NCBI GenBank assembly: GCA_016801845.1
Contig: CM028918.1
Span: 21,130,001 to 21,194,000 of the forward strand
Length of the DNA: 64,000 nucleotides
DNA from: Polydactylus sextarius
Lineage: Eukaryota > Chordata > Actinopteri > Polynemidae
Reading direction: 5' to 3'
The notes beneath the pieces are model-generated. The model did no database searches and was not told the DNA's origin. It saw only the letters and a program-made list of their open reading frames with translations. The position numbers and the translations under genes are program-made. This document shows, piece after piece, positions 21,409 through 31,642 of this stretch. The first letter of the stretch is position 1; each line of letters starts with the position of its first letter.

Positions 21409-24400
21409 AGCTACTACTACTTCTATTACTGCTACTACTGCTACTACTGCTACTACTTCTACTACAACTACTAGTAGATAGTGGGCCCCCACCTCTCCAT
21501 TTACTGTGATTGTGGGGAGATGAAGCAGATCATCAGCTGCTCCTGACATGAATCTAATCCACTTGCTCCCATATCCCGCACTTCCCTCCAGCTGACTTTC
21601 TTCTTTTCTACACTTTCCCTCCTCAGACACTGGTCCTGCTTCATTCTGCTTCCTGTTGCAGTCTGAAGGTCTGTGGCTTCAAATGATTCAGCAGTGCTGA
21701 CATGGAAACACAACAACAGGAACGTGCATCTGTTTCCACAATAACTGGGAAATAAACTGGACGCTTGGGAAGCTTTTATTGTTCCATAAATCTCAGACTG
21801 GATGGTGTCGTTCATCACTTGTGTGACTTTAGTTTGATGCAATGTGTTTGATGAGGAGAGATGCAGCTTCTGTCATGTTCAAATGAGCAGCAGCAGCAGA
21901 AGATCTGAGTCTGTGCTGTACTTTGATTTTCATCAACTCTCCGATTTGAAGAGAAACAGAAAACTTCTGTTTAATTTCTATATGACTGGTCTCACCTTCT
22001 TCTTTTTGTAGTAATAACAACACAGTCATTTCTCTTCACAAGCTTGTTGTTTAAACATCCTCATACACAAATCCACGAAATATTTGAACCAATGAAAATC
22101 TCCAAGTTCAAAGATTTGAAATCAACATTTATAGAAAAACTCCAACAGGTTCTGTCAGTGAACTGACCTCAGAGTCTCCATTCGACAGTTTGGACTCTCC
22201 AGTCCAGCAGACAACTACTACTACTGCTACTGCTACTGTTGTTACTGCTGCTACTACTACTACTGCTACAGCTACTATTACTTCTACTGTTACTACTACT
22301 GCTAGTGCTACTACTACTTCTACTACTACTGCTATTACTGCTACTACAACTACTACTACTACTACTACCACTACTGCTCCTGCTATTACTGCTACTGCTA
22401 CTACAAGCTGCTACTCCTGAAGCTTGTAGTAACTACTACTACTACTACTGCTACTGCTACTGTTGTTACTGCTGCTACAACTACTACTGCTACAGCTACT
22501 ATTACTTCTACTGTTACTACTACTGCTACTACTACTGCTATTCCTACTACTACTACTGCCACTGCTACTGCTACTACTACTGCTACTGCTACTAATACCA
22601 CTAATGACAACAATAGAAGCAGATTGTTGGTAACATTCAGGTGAAAATGCAGTAAAAAGATGAAAAAATTAAGGAAACAAAAAGCACATCTCCTACAAAC
22701 ACAGACAACAGCTCTCTGACACTGACACAAGATGCTGGAGGTAACAATGACCCTGATCATAACAAAGCATCAAGTTGAACAAAGGTTTTGTAGGAGATAC
22801 TACATCTTCATGGCTCCTTTTCATTTTTCTTTTCTAAACATTTGTAGTATTTTGATCAGTGACAGACACAAATACATCATATTCACTCAGTCCAGTGTCT
22901 GTAGAAACATATGACTGATGTCAATCAAGTTTTTAAACCTTTACAACAGTAACAGACAGTGAACTGACCTCAGAATCTTCAGTCTACAGTCTGGATTCTG
23001 TAGAAAACCACACAGATGCTTCAGCACTGAATCCTGAAGCTTGTTTCCACCCAGGTCCAGTTGTCTCAGATGGGAGGGGTTGGACTGCAGAGCTGAGCCC
23101 AAATAATCACAGCTGATCTCTGACAAATTGCAGTACTCCAATCTGAATAAAGAATAAAAGATGAAAATAAAATGGTGAATGATCTGATCAATGATGTTTT
23201 TACCACATTTATACTGCTACTACTGCTACTTCTGATACTACTAATGCTACTGCTACTACCACTACTACTATTACTACTGATTCTGCTACTGCTACTACTA
23301 TTACTACTGCTACTGATACTGCTAATAAAAAATAAACAATAATAATAAACAATAATAAACAATCATTGTGTTGAAAATGATCACTCCCTACCCCTCTATG
23401 TTTACTTTTCTAACATTTGTAGCATTTTGGATGTTGGATGTTCTTCTTCTTCTTGTGTTTGGAGGCTGAGCAGGTTTGTAGAAGCTCCACCTCAGTACAG
23501 AGGACATGTTGGGCCCCCACCTCTCCATTTACTGTGATTGTGGGGAGATGAAGCAGATCATCAGCTGCTCCTGACATGAATCTAATCTACTTGCTCCCAT
23601 ATCCCGCACTTCCCTCCAGCTGACTCTCTTCTTTTCTGCACTTTCCCTCCTCAGACACTGGTCCTGCTTCATTCTGCTTCCTGTTGCAGTCTGAAGGTCT
23701 GTGGCTTCAAATGATACAGCAGCGCTGACATGGAAACACAACAACAGGAACGTGCATCTGTTTCCACAATAACTGGGAAATAAACTGGACGCTTGGGAAG
23801 CTTTTATTGTTCCACAAATCTCAGACTGGATGGTGTCGTTCATCACTTGTGTGGCTTTAGTTTGGTGCAATGTGTTTGATGAAGAGAGATGCAGCTTCTG
23901 TTATGTTCAAATGAGCAGCAGCAGCAGAAGATCTGAGTCTGTGCTGCACTTTGATTTTCATCAACTCTCCGATTTGAAGAGAAACAGAAAACTTCTGTTT
24001 ATTCTCTATATAATGGGTCTTACCTTCTTTTTGTAGTAATAACAACACAATTATTTTTCTTCACAAGCTCGTTGTTTAAACATCCTCATACACAAATCCA
24101 CGAAATATTTGAACCAATGAAAATCTCCAAGTTCAAAGATTTGAAATCAACATTTATAGAAAAACTCCAACAGGTTCTGTCATTGAACTGACCTCAGAGT
24201 CGCCATTCGACAGTTTGGACTCTCCAGTCCAGCAGACAACTGCCTCACTGCTGAATCCTGCAGGATGTTTCCACCCAGGTTCAGATGTATCAGGTGGGAG
24301 GGGTTGGACTTCAGGGCTGAGGCCACAATTTCACAGTCAGTCTCTGAAAGTCCACAGCCAATAAATCTGTGATTAGAGAAAATATAAAATCAGACAATTT

Positions 24401-27400
24401 GTAATAAAAACATACAACATACAGAAGAAAACACATCATCATATGATCAACATGTGCACATGTGAAGTTCAGCTCATCTCATCTTATTGTGTTTGGCAGG
24501 AAACAATAATCCTCCTCAGTCTCAGACCTACAACTTCAAAAATGTCTTCAACTCAACAGCAGATCTACAGTCAACACAATTTCAAGGTGGACACCAAGAC
24601 CAGTGTCTCCAGTTCAGTGTCTGAACAAACATCTCCCTTCTGTTCCTGAGTCAATACGCTGAACAGTGGCCACAAACATTATGCCACAGTGACACTGACC
24701 TTTGACCTTTAGATAGAAAACATCATCACTTCATTATTATAACCATCATGTGCCAGAGATTTAACATCTGGAAATATTCTGTAATGTTTGACTTCATTAG
24801 CAGCTCCATTAAAGGAACACTATGCAAGTCTGGTCATTTTGTTCTCTATGGAATAAGGCCGAGTTCAGGCCGAGTTCAGGATGCACGATACACAGTCCAT
24901 TGTTTCATTCAACACAAACAGAAGTGAACTAAACTTCTTGTTGCATGATGCTTCACATCAGTGGAATTGGATCTTTGCTGTGATGAAGATTATTTATTTA
25001 TTCATCAAAGGTTTTGTAGCACTGTTCAGACCACGTTGTTTAAACAGGAAACCACAGTGAAATGTTGTGACGCTAAACTTGACCTTTGTGAATCCAAAGT
25101 TGGTGGGGTGACAACACTGATCTTGCAAGTGTGGTTTTTCACCAAGAGACAGTAGACAGCAGAGAGACTCTTCATTCATCCCATAAGGAGTCATTTAACC
25201 ATCACAGTGACTATGAAGCTGATACATTCACTTAAACATCTGCCATAGTGCCTCTTTAACTCTCCATGATATAAGCCTAATAGTAACTGGAGTCGTTTAT
25301 CTACAAACCCATTTGAATCATCTGAGTCTGCAGCTTTATACGAAAGACAAAACAAACACCACACACACAAAACACTCAAAATCCTCTTTAGGCACAAACA
25401 AATGGACAATGAAGAGATAATCTGTCTGTCCTTCATGAACCAACAGGAGACAACATCATTGTCCCAGACAAAACCCAGACCTCCAAATCCTTCAAATCAT
25501 TGTCCCTGTTGTCCCTGCCCTACAGACATCTCTGAGACATCCTGTTCATGAGAACAGGACAGACAGACTCACAAACAGACAAAGGAATAAAAAACCTGAA
25601 GACATGATCCTTCTGTCCAAGGCTGTCACCAATACAGAGGCATAAAAGGAGGTTCTCTGTTAATGTTTGGATCTAGATGTAAAACAATCAGACATTTATG
25701 GTGTTCAGATCTATGAGTTTGTACAGTTTGGTGCAGATCCAGATAATAATCCAGATCTGACAGAAGAAAATGGTTTGGCCTTGGTGGAGGTGCTGTTTAT
25801 ATCTGAGTCTGACTAAACTACTGATCATATCTGTTGATTGATGATGTTAATGATCATGTCAGGACTCACCGAGCCTTTCTGCAGTTCCTCACAGCTGGAA
25901 TCAGTCTCTGTTTTCCTTCATATGATGTGTTGTAGTTGTAAAGGTCCAACTCATCCAGAACCTTCACTGACATTTGCAGCATGTAGGCCAAAGCTGAACA
26001 CTGGATCTCAGAGAGTTTCTTCCTTGATCTGTTCTCTGATTCCAGGAACTCTTGGATCTGATGAACTGAGGGGTCGTTCATCTCTGTCAGACAGTGGAAG
26101 ATGTTGATGCTTCTGTCAGGAGAGATTTTATCACTGTTCATCTCCTTCAGGTTGTTGATGACTGTCTGGATGGTTTCTGGTCTGGTCTCTATCTGACCCA
26201 GCAGGCCTCCTAAGATTCTCTGGTTGGACTCCAGACAGAGGCCATGAAGGAAGCGCATAAATAGGTCCAGGTGACCGGTTTTACTTTGAAGGGATTTCTC
26301 CATGGCTTTCTTCAGAAAGATAACCAGAGATGATTCACTGAGGTCTTCTCCCTGGAAGACATCCAGAGGTGAGTCACTGTGGTCTTCTTTCAGGAAATCC
26401 ATCAGTACCTCAGTCTTCCTGTTGGTGAAACAGTGGAACATGTAGACTGCAGCCAGAAACTCCCGAACGCTCAGATGAACAAAGCAGTAAACTGTTTTCT
26501 GGGACATCACACTCTCTCTTCTGAAGATCTCTGTACAGACTCCTGAGTCCACCAAGGCATCTGAGACACCAAGACCACACTCATCCAAGTCTTCTTGGTA
26601 GAAAATGCTGTTCCCTTTCTGCAGCTGTTCAAACGCCAGCCTCCCCAGCTTCAGGAAAGCTTCCCTGTCAGCCTCCATCAGCTCCTGTGGACTCGTCTCA
26701 TCATACTGCATGTTCCTCTTTGTCTGAACCAGCAGGAAGTGTGAGTACAGGTCTGTCAGGGCCTTGGGCAGCTCTCCTCGCTGCTCTGTGGTCAACATGT
26801 GTTGCAGAACTGTAGCACTGATCCAGCAGAAGACTGGGATCTGACACATGATGTGGAGGCTCCTGGATGTCTTGATGTGTGAGATGGTTCTGTTGGACAG
26901 CTCTTCATCACTGATCCTCCTCCTGAAGTACTCCTCCTTCTGGGGGTTGGCGAAGCCTCGTACTTCTGTTACCTTGTCCACACTTGATGGAGGGATCTGA
27001 TTGGCTGCTGTGGGTCTGGAAGTGATCCAGACCAGAGCCGAGGGAAGCAGATTCCCCCGGATGAGGTTTGTCAGCAGCAGGTTGACTGATGATGTCTGTG
27101 TGACGTCAGACACAATTTCCATGTTGTTGAAGTCCAGTGAAAATCTGCTTTCATCCAGGCGGTCAAAGATGAACAGCACTTTACAGACAGACAGCTTCTC
27201 TGCTGTGAGGTTCTGTAATGTTGGATAGAAAACATGGAGCAGCCTGAGAAGACTGTACTGCTCATCACTGATCAAGTTCAGCTCCCTGAACGAAAGCAGA
27301 ACCAGCAGATCAATGTCTTGGTTTTCTAAGCCCTCTGCCCAGTCCAGAGTGAACTTCTGCACCAAGAAGGTTTTTCCAACGCCAGCGATGCCGTTGGTCA

Positions 27401-30400
27401 GAACTACTCTGATGGGACCTTTCTGCTCCTCCTGCTTTTTCTGTTGGTCAGGTAAAAGTTTAAAGACGTCGTGGCACCTGATCAGAGCATGATGGAGGGT
27501 CTTCATCTTGGAAGTTGTCTTCAGCTGCATCACCTCATGTTGGGTTTTAACTTCTTCACTCTGTCCCTGTGTGATGTAGAGCTCAGTGTAGACACTGTTG
27601 AGGAGGGTTTCACTTCCTGGTCCATCAGTTCCTTCAGTCACATGTTGACATCTGGTCCTCAGACTGATCTTATGTTCATATAAAACCTGCTGCAAACCAC
27701 TATCTGCTGACAGAGAACAAACAATGTCAGACTAAAGACAAAAAATCTGACGATTATTTTCATTAGTGACAGAAAAACTACAGATGAGGAAAGAAAAGGT
27801 TTTTCATGTTTATAATCATCTTAAATGTTGATGCTTTTGACAGATTACAACATGTCCTGCTCTCACCAGTGACCACATCAGCAGACAGATGTTCAGTCTT
27901 CCTTTGTACAGAGCCGAGTCTGACTGCTTGGTCACTCTTCATAGACAAACAACTGGATCCTGCACCTGCTCTCAGTCTGTGGTCCTGATCTCTGCAAACA
28001 CAAACATGTTTTCATTTATATCACATGAATCAGTGTTAAATTTGCAATCTAAAGATGTTACTGTGTGTGTAAACACACAAACACACAAACATTGCTGCTG
28101 CTGCTGATCAGGAGGTTTGACAATTGTAGCAGTCATTTTAGATCAGATTACAGCTTATCTCTGTGAAGAACAGTCTGATACTAACAGGAGGACCACATTA
28201 AACATTTCTCTCTGACAACAAACGTTCTGCATGAGACCTCGAATGATGGCACTACTAATCTGTCCATGTCTGAACCTACCAAAACTAATGCTCCTCCTGC
28301 ATGTGATTGGCAAGAAACTGAACTACAACGGTTGACCCGTCCCTCGCTGTCCCCCCTCAGCAACCATCAAATCGCCATTCAAATCCACCTCAGGCATCAA
28401 ATGCAGATGGCCAACTCACCTCATGTTTTGGCAGGGTCATTAGGCCAGTGTGTCGGTTGATTGAGTCCATGGCACAACTTGAATCTATTCTAGGAGTTGA
28501 CACGGGCCCTCATGCTGTTATTCATGTATAAGTTAATTTGAATGTAGTGTCCTCAGGGCACTTAGTATAAAGATACTGCTCTATATCCCTGTGAGAAAAT
28601 TGAAAATTGTGCTTTTTTTTCTCTCTTTCCCCCTCCTTTGATTCACCCACATTGTTGGCCTGAGAAAGTTTGTAGTGTAAAAGGCAGCTCATGTTGTCTG
28701 TTGAGTATTGGAAGTTCTAGCTGGGTGCCAGGTAGCTCTCTCTAATTCTCTAATCCCTTTGCTGGGAAGCTTAAACTGCTGATTTATCTAATTTGTCTTG
28801 GCCAGTGTTTATATTTGTATGTGTGCGTAGTTGTACTGTATATAGTATAGTGAGTGTAACAAGGGTTAACATGAAAGTTATAATAACACAAAATATGTTA
28901 ATACTGTATCAATACCTGACAAGCTCCTCCAGGATCATTGAGTGGAACCTCTGTCATACTTATGTTTGTTCCCCCACATGCAATTCCCACTTTCTGTGAA
29001 GTGGGTTTTCGTGCCTTCACCCCTCCCCTTTTCTTCTCACGCTCTATGGGAGAGGTGAGCGATCATACTTTGAGATGACTCATTGCTATGTATTAACTAG
29101 TTTTTATATCTTTATAAGCCGTGCTAGCATGCTAACATGTATCATCTCATTTGTTAAGGTGCAGAGTGTTCGTTGTTTGATAGAGGGATTGTGTGGAAAA
29201 TCTAACTGTATTTTCCTTTATATTATGCATTGCTTAATCATTTAATAAGAGAATGTCACCATGACTTTTGCTGACTATGTATTGCTTGATTATAAGAAGA
29301 AAAAACATGCTGTATTAGTGAAATGTCAGCAAGGTAAGTAGGAATGTGTTTTGATCATAGAGAGAGAGAGAGCTGTGAGCATGGAGATATCGCGGGCCGA
29401 AACAACCAACCAGCAACCTTCCTTGGAAAAGATCAAACTGTTTCCTCCTACTCTGAAGCATCCTGTTCTGGCATATAAGCTCATTTTTTTCACCTACCTT
29501 GTACCAGAGCACTGTGTACTTTGTAACTGAATCCCCTTGCTGCAAGTAAAACGTATCTATCTTTTGAACTCATCAACTGCCTCCTCCTGATTGTGTGCTG
29601 TCTGCAAATTAATTTCTGTGAAGAATTTCCCTGACAGGGATCATTTGTTTATTTGTTTTGTCAGAATAAACAGAGATTGTCACCAATGACAAGTCTGAGT
29701 CCCAACTTCTTACACAATGCAGACTCTGATCGGTTAGATATATATATACTGTCAAGCTCGGAAAAAAGTTTCTTTTTCATTGGAAATGATACAGATGTCT
29801 CCCAGAAGATAATAAGACAATGTACAAGAGGCATCATTGTGGAAAAAAATATTTCTCAGATTTTGTTTACATTTAAACAAAAGAGTGGCATGTCCAAAAT
29901 TATTCACACCCTTCTCAATAATCAATAGAAAAACCTTTATTGGCTATTTCAGCAATCAAACGCTTCCTATAATTGCTGACCAGCTTTTTACATGTCTCCA
30001 CCGGTATTTTTGCCCATTCATATTTAGCGATGATCTCTAACTCTTTCAGTTTGGAGGGTGTCCTTGCCATCACCCTGATCTTTAGCTCCCTACACAGATT
30101 CTCAATTGGATTCAAGTCTGGACTCTGGCTGGGCCACTGCAAAAAATTAATGTTTTTGTCCGCTAACCACTTCTTCACCACTTTTGCTGTGTGTTTAGGG
30201 TCATTGTCGTGCTGAAATGTCCACTGGTGTCCAAGGCTAAGTTTCTCTGCAGACTGCCTGATGTTGTTGTTGACAATCTTGATGTATTGCTCTTTTTTCA
30301 TGGTACCGTTTACTGTTATTAGGTTCCCTGTTCCACTGGCTGAAAAACATCCCCAAAGCATTAGGTTCCCACCACCATCACCACCATATTTGACAGTGGG

Positions 30401-31273
30401 GATGGTGTTCTTAGGGTTGAAAGCTTCTCCTTTTTTACACAAAATGAAGGATATATCATTGTGGCCAAATAATTCAATTTTTGTTTCATCAGACCAATAC
30501 AGAAGACCAGAAGTCTTCTTCTTTGTCTGGATGAGCATTTGCAAAGGCCAAGCGGGCTTTTGTGTGCCTTATCTGGAGAAGTGGTATCCTCCTTGGTCTG
30601 CGTCTGTGGCACCCAGCAGTGTGCAGTGTCCGTTGGACTGTCTGCCTTGAAATGTTGTCACCAGCAGAGCCCAGATTCACCAGGATGGCCTTGGCGGTGG
30701 TCCTTGGATTCTTTTTCACCTCTCTCACTATCCTCCTGGCCACCACATCCTCTGAGATTTTCCACAGTGCGGAACATCTTGTATTTTTTTATACTTTGCA
30801 CTGTAGCCAGTGGAACTTGAAAAACATTTAGATATGGCATTATAGCCCTTTCCTGACTTGTGAGCAGTCACAGTGCACAGCCACAGGTCTTCAGTTAGCT
30901 CCTTTGTCTTAGCCATGACCGTCTACAAACCAACTATAAAGAGCTGTTGTTTTTCACCTGATTAAAACAGCTGTTCCCAATGAATCAGGAAGTTTGGATT
31001 TTCTCATAGACTGTGACAGTTTGCAAAGGGTATGAATGATTTTGGACATGCAACTTTTGGTTCAAATGTAAATAAAAGTTCAGAAATATGTTTTTCCACA
31101 ATGATGCCTCTTGTACATCATCCTATTATCTTCTGGGAGACATCTGTATCATTTCCAATCAAGAAGAAACATGCTAGTTGAGTAAAAGTAACTTTAAGCC
31201 AAAATATACCAGGTGTATGAGTAATTCCGGGCTTGACTGTATGTGTGAATGTACACACACACACACACACACT

Positions 31274-31335
<62 letters not shown>

Positions 31336-31642
31336 TGCATGTGTGTGTGTGTAACACATTAATATTTTGATATATATAAATAGTTTTAATCACTAAAATA
31401 AGAAACATATCATAAAATTAGTAATATAATCACTAAGCCTAAAGTAGTTCAGTGTTCAGTGTTGTAATTAGTCATTAAACCACATTAGAAACTGAATCAT
31501 GTTCAGAAACAGACTCTTACTTTGTGTCTGAGGGTCCAAGTTCAGGACTGAACCGTGGAGGATCACCTTTGGACCGGTCAAACTTCATAGACAAACAACT
31601 GGATGGTGGAGGTCTGTCTTCAACTTCTTTCAAACCACTCAT
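19009..31642 (-). CDS. NLR gene 1: fish FISNA-NACHT-LRR protein (NLRC3/NLRP12-like)
   Basis: Joined minus-strand exons: 31642-31521, 27991-27867, 27706-25870, 24366-24193, 23142-22969, 21157-20984, 20437-20264, 19530-19357, 19021-19009. Phases agree throughout and predict about 988 residues. Layout: two N-terminal SMK(S/F)D repeats (1-82), FISNA (about 95-140), NACHT ATPase (about 180-350) with Walker A GIAGVGKT at 188-195 and Walker B FIFDRLDE near 260-268, winged-helix/HD2 region to 694, five LRRs (695-984), and a 4-residue tail. Predicted cytosolic immune sensor that assembles on ligand or stress (family knowledge); the ligand is unknown. Odd points: glycine-to-arginine change in Walker B, LRR exons that are tandem duplicates, a Tc1 insertion in intron 1, loss of B30.2. 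Confidence 0.85.
19357..19530 (-). CDS. NLR gene 1 LRR exon 5
   Basis: 174 nt: CSLSKISCDSLVSVLQSN and LHLSGNNLKDSDVKDLCG. More diverged than the others; the base pair before the donor is TG rather than AG. Confidence 0.78.
20264..20437 (-). CDS. NLR gene 1 LRR exon 4
   Basis: 174 nt: CSLSEISCDYLGSALKSN and LDLNINKLQDSGLKHLCGF. Acceptor TTCAG, donor GTCAG. Confidence 0.86.
20508..20640. repeat. (ACT/AGT)n microsatellite upstream of LRR exon 4
   Basis: Interrupted trinucleotide array (ACT with GCT variants on the plus strand), about 70 bp upstream of the sense-strand acceptor. Confidence 0.95.
20984..21157 (-). CDS. NLR gene 1 LRR exon 3 (weak acceptor)
   Basis: 174 nt: CSLSEISCDSLGSALKSN, LNLSGNKLQDSGLKHLCGF. 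Where sister exons have TTCAG, this one has TTGAG, an unfavourable acceptor, so the exon may be skipped. Skipping would preserve the frame. Confidence 0.75.
21224..21478. repeat. (ACT/AGT)n microsatellite upstream of LRR exon 3
   Basis: About 250 bp of ACT/GCT trinucleotides at the same offset from an LRR exon as the other arrays. Long poly-Thr or poly-Val readings are artefacts. Confidence 0.95.
22168..22216 (-). pseudogene. Truncated LRR exon copy (3' 49 nt only)
   Basis: Matches the 3' end of the exon at 24193-24366, including the donor GTCAG, then breaks into an (AGT)n array at 22,217. The 5' two thirds and the acceptor are gone, so it cannot be spliced in. Confidence 0.8.
22206..22605. 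repeat. (ACT/AGT)n microsatellite interrupting the truncated LRR exon
   Basis: Two arrays joined by 'gaagcttgtagtaa' near 22,420. The second array repeats the internal order of the first, suggesting internal duplication. Confidence 0.93.
22969..23142 (-). CDS. NLR gene 1 LRR exon 2
   Basis: 174 nt: CNLSEISCDYLGSALQSN and LDLGGNKLQDSVLKHLCGF. Acceptor TTCAG, donor GTCAG. Near-duplicate of the exon at 20984-21157 in an approximately 2-kb tandem repeat. Confidence 0.86.
23212..23325. repeat. (ACT/AGT)n microsatellite upstream of LRR exon 2
   Basis: Same type and same position relative to its LRR exon as the arrays at 20,508 and 21,224. Confidence 0.93.
24193..24366 (-). CDS. NLR gene 1 LRR exon 1
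   Basis: 174 nt, 58 codons: CGLSETDCEIVASALKSN, then HLNLGGNILQDSAV and LESPNCRMATLR. Acceptor CACAG, donor GTCAG. Symmetrical phase, so gain or loss keeps the frame. It is a different subtype from the four LRR exons that follow. Confidence 0.88.
24367..25869 (-). other. NLR gene 1 intron between NACHT and LRR exons
   Basis: About 1.5 kb with no exon or named repeat recognised. A small direct duplication 'aggccgagttc' occurs near 24,850. Confidence 0.5.
25870..27706 (-). CDS. NLR gene 1 exon 3 (FISNA, NACHT, winged helix, HD2)
   Basis: A 1,837-nt open exon with no stop. FISNA part reads LLNSVYTELYITQGQ; Walker A GIAGVGKT; Walker B LFIFDRLDES; sensor-1 SALVWITSRP; then HIMCQIPVFCW and the VHLSVREFLAA segment of the HD2 region. 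Acceptor TGTCAG; donor GTGAGT at 25869. Confidence 0.93.
27867..27991 (-). CDS. NLR gene 1 exon 2 (SMKSD repeat)
   Basis: 41 codons with GSSCLSMKSDQAVRL; second copy of the N-terminal repeat. Acceptor TTGCAG, donor GTGAG; phases join exons 1 and 3. Confidence 0.82.
28670..29635 (+). mobile_element. Possible solo LTR
   Basis: Starts TGTAGTG and ends CTGACA. Near the 3' side are an 'atataagc' TATA-like box (29,475) and an LTR-like end 'gaatttccctgaca'. No target-site duplication, primer-binding site or coding region found, so the call is weak. Confidence 0.25.
29749..31239 (-). mobile_element. Tc1/mariner transposon (DD34E), inactivated
   Basis: About 1.49 kb between TA dinucleotides. Ends are imperfect inverted repeats of roughly 150-200 bp beginning CTGTCAAGCTCGG at left and, inverted, CAGTCAAGCCCGG at right; the left one carries a deletion. 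The transposase lies on the minus strand between about 30,916 and 29,915. Inserted in NLR gene 1 intron 1 on the same strand as the gene. Confidence 0.9.
29915..30916 (-). pseudogene. Broken Tc1 transposase
   Basis: Starts MAKTKELTEDLW at 30916 and includes the helix-turn-helix segment VKKNPRTTAKAILVNLG. The catalytic part has all three acidic residues: D in WSDETK, the first D in HDNDPKH, and E in PDLNPIE 34 residues later. The reading frame changes near 30,500 and again within 30,740-30,840, so no single protein is made. Confidence 0.88.
31253..31330. repeat. Compound (AC)n-(TA)n microsatellite
   Basis: Interrupted AC run followed by about 20 AT units directly beside the Tc1 right end. Confidence 0.95.
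31521..31642 (-). CDS. NLR gene 1 exon 1 (start; SMKFD repeat)
   Basis: ATG at 31642-31640 begins MSGLKEVEDRPPPSSCLSMK then FDRSKGDPPRF. The SCxSMKxD motif is the fish NLR N-terminal repeat. Donor GTAAGAG after two bases of a lysine codon. Confidence 0.82.

Larger units (their letters stand above)
20640..22216. repeat. Tandem duplication inside NLR gene 1, copy 1
   Basis: Nearly the same as 22,615-24,241, offset about 2.0 kb. Covers intron, an LRR exon, a microsatellite, a 690-bp intron block (21,481-22,167) and the truncated LRR exon. Substitutions in the 690-bp block are few by eye. Confidence 0.85.
22615..24241. repeat. Tandem duplication inside NLR gene 1, copy 2
   Basis: Partner of 20,640-22,216. 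The matching 690-bp intron block is 23,510-24,192. This copy keeps the complete LRR exon at 24193-24366. Confidence 0.85.
27992..31520 (-). other. NLR gene 1 intron 1 (3.5 kb)
   Basis: Contains a short (CTG) run at 28,091, a possible solo LTR about 28,670-29,635, a Tc1 element (29749-31239) and a compound (AC)n(TA)n microsatellite at 31,253-31,330. No exon seen. Confidence 0.6.

Noticed and set aside
21206..22595. Long frames of poly-Thr, poly-Leu, poly-Val or poly-Tyr on both strands
   Set aside because: They are translations of the (ACT/AGT)n microsatellites, open in every frame because the unit is three bases.
19601..23330. Regularly repeated units suggesting a CRISPR-like array
   Set aside because: The units are microsatellites and duplicated LRR exons in a vertebrate gene; no repeat-spacer structure.
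27001..27228. Plus-strand frames opposite the NACHT exon of gene 1
   Set aside because: Antisense shadows of a strongly supported coding exon.
30261..30650. 129-codon plus-strand frame within the Tc1 element
   Set aside because: Antisense of the transposase coding region; no family resemblance of its own.
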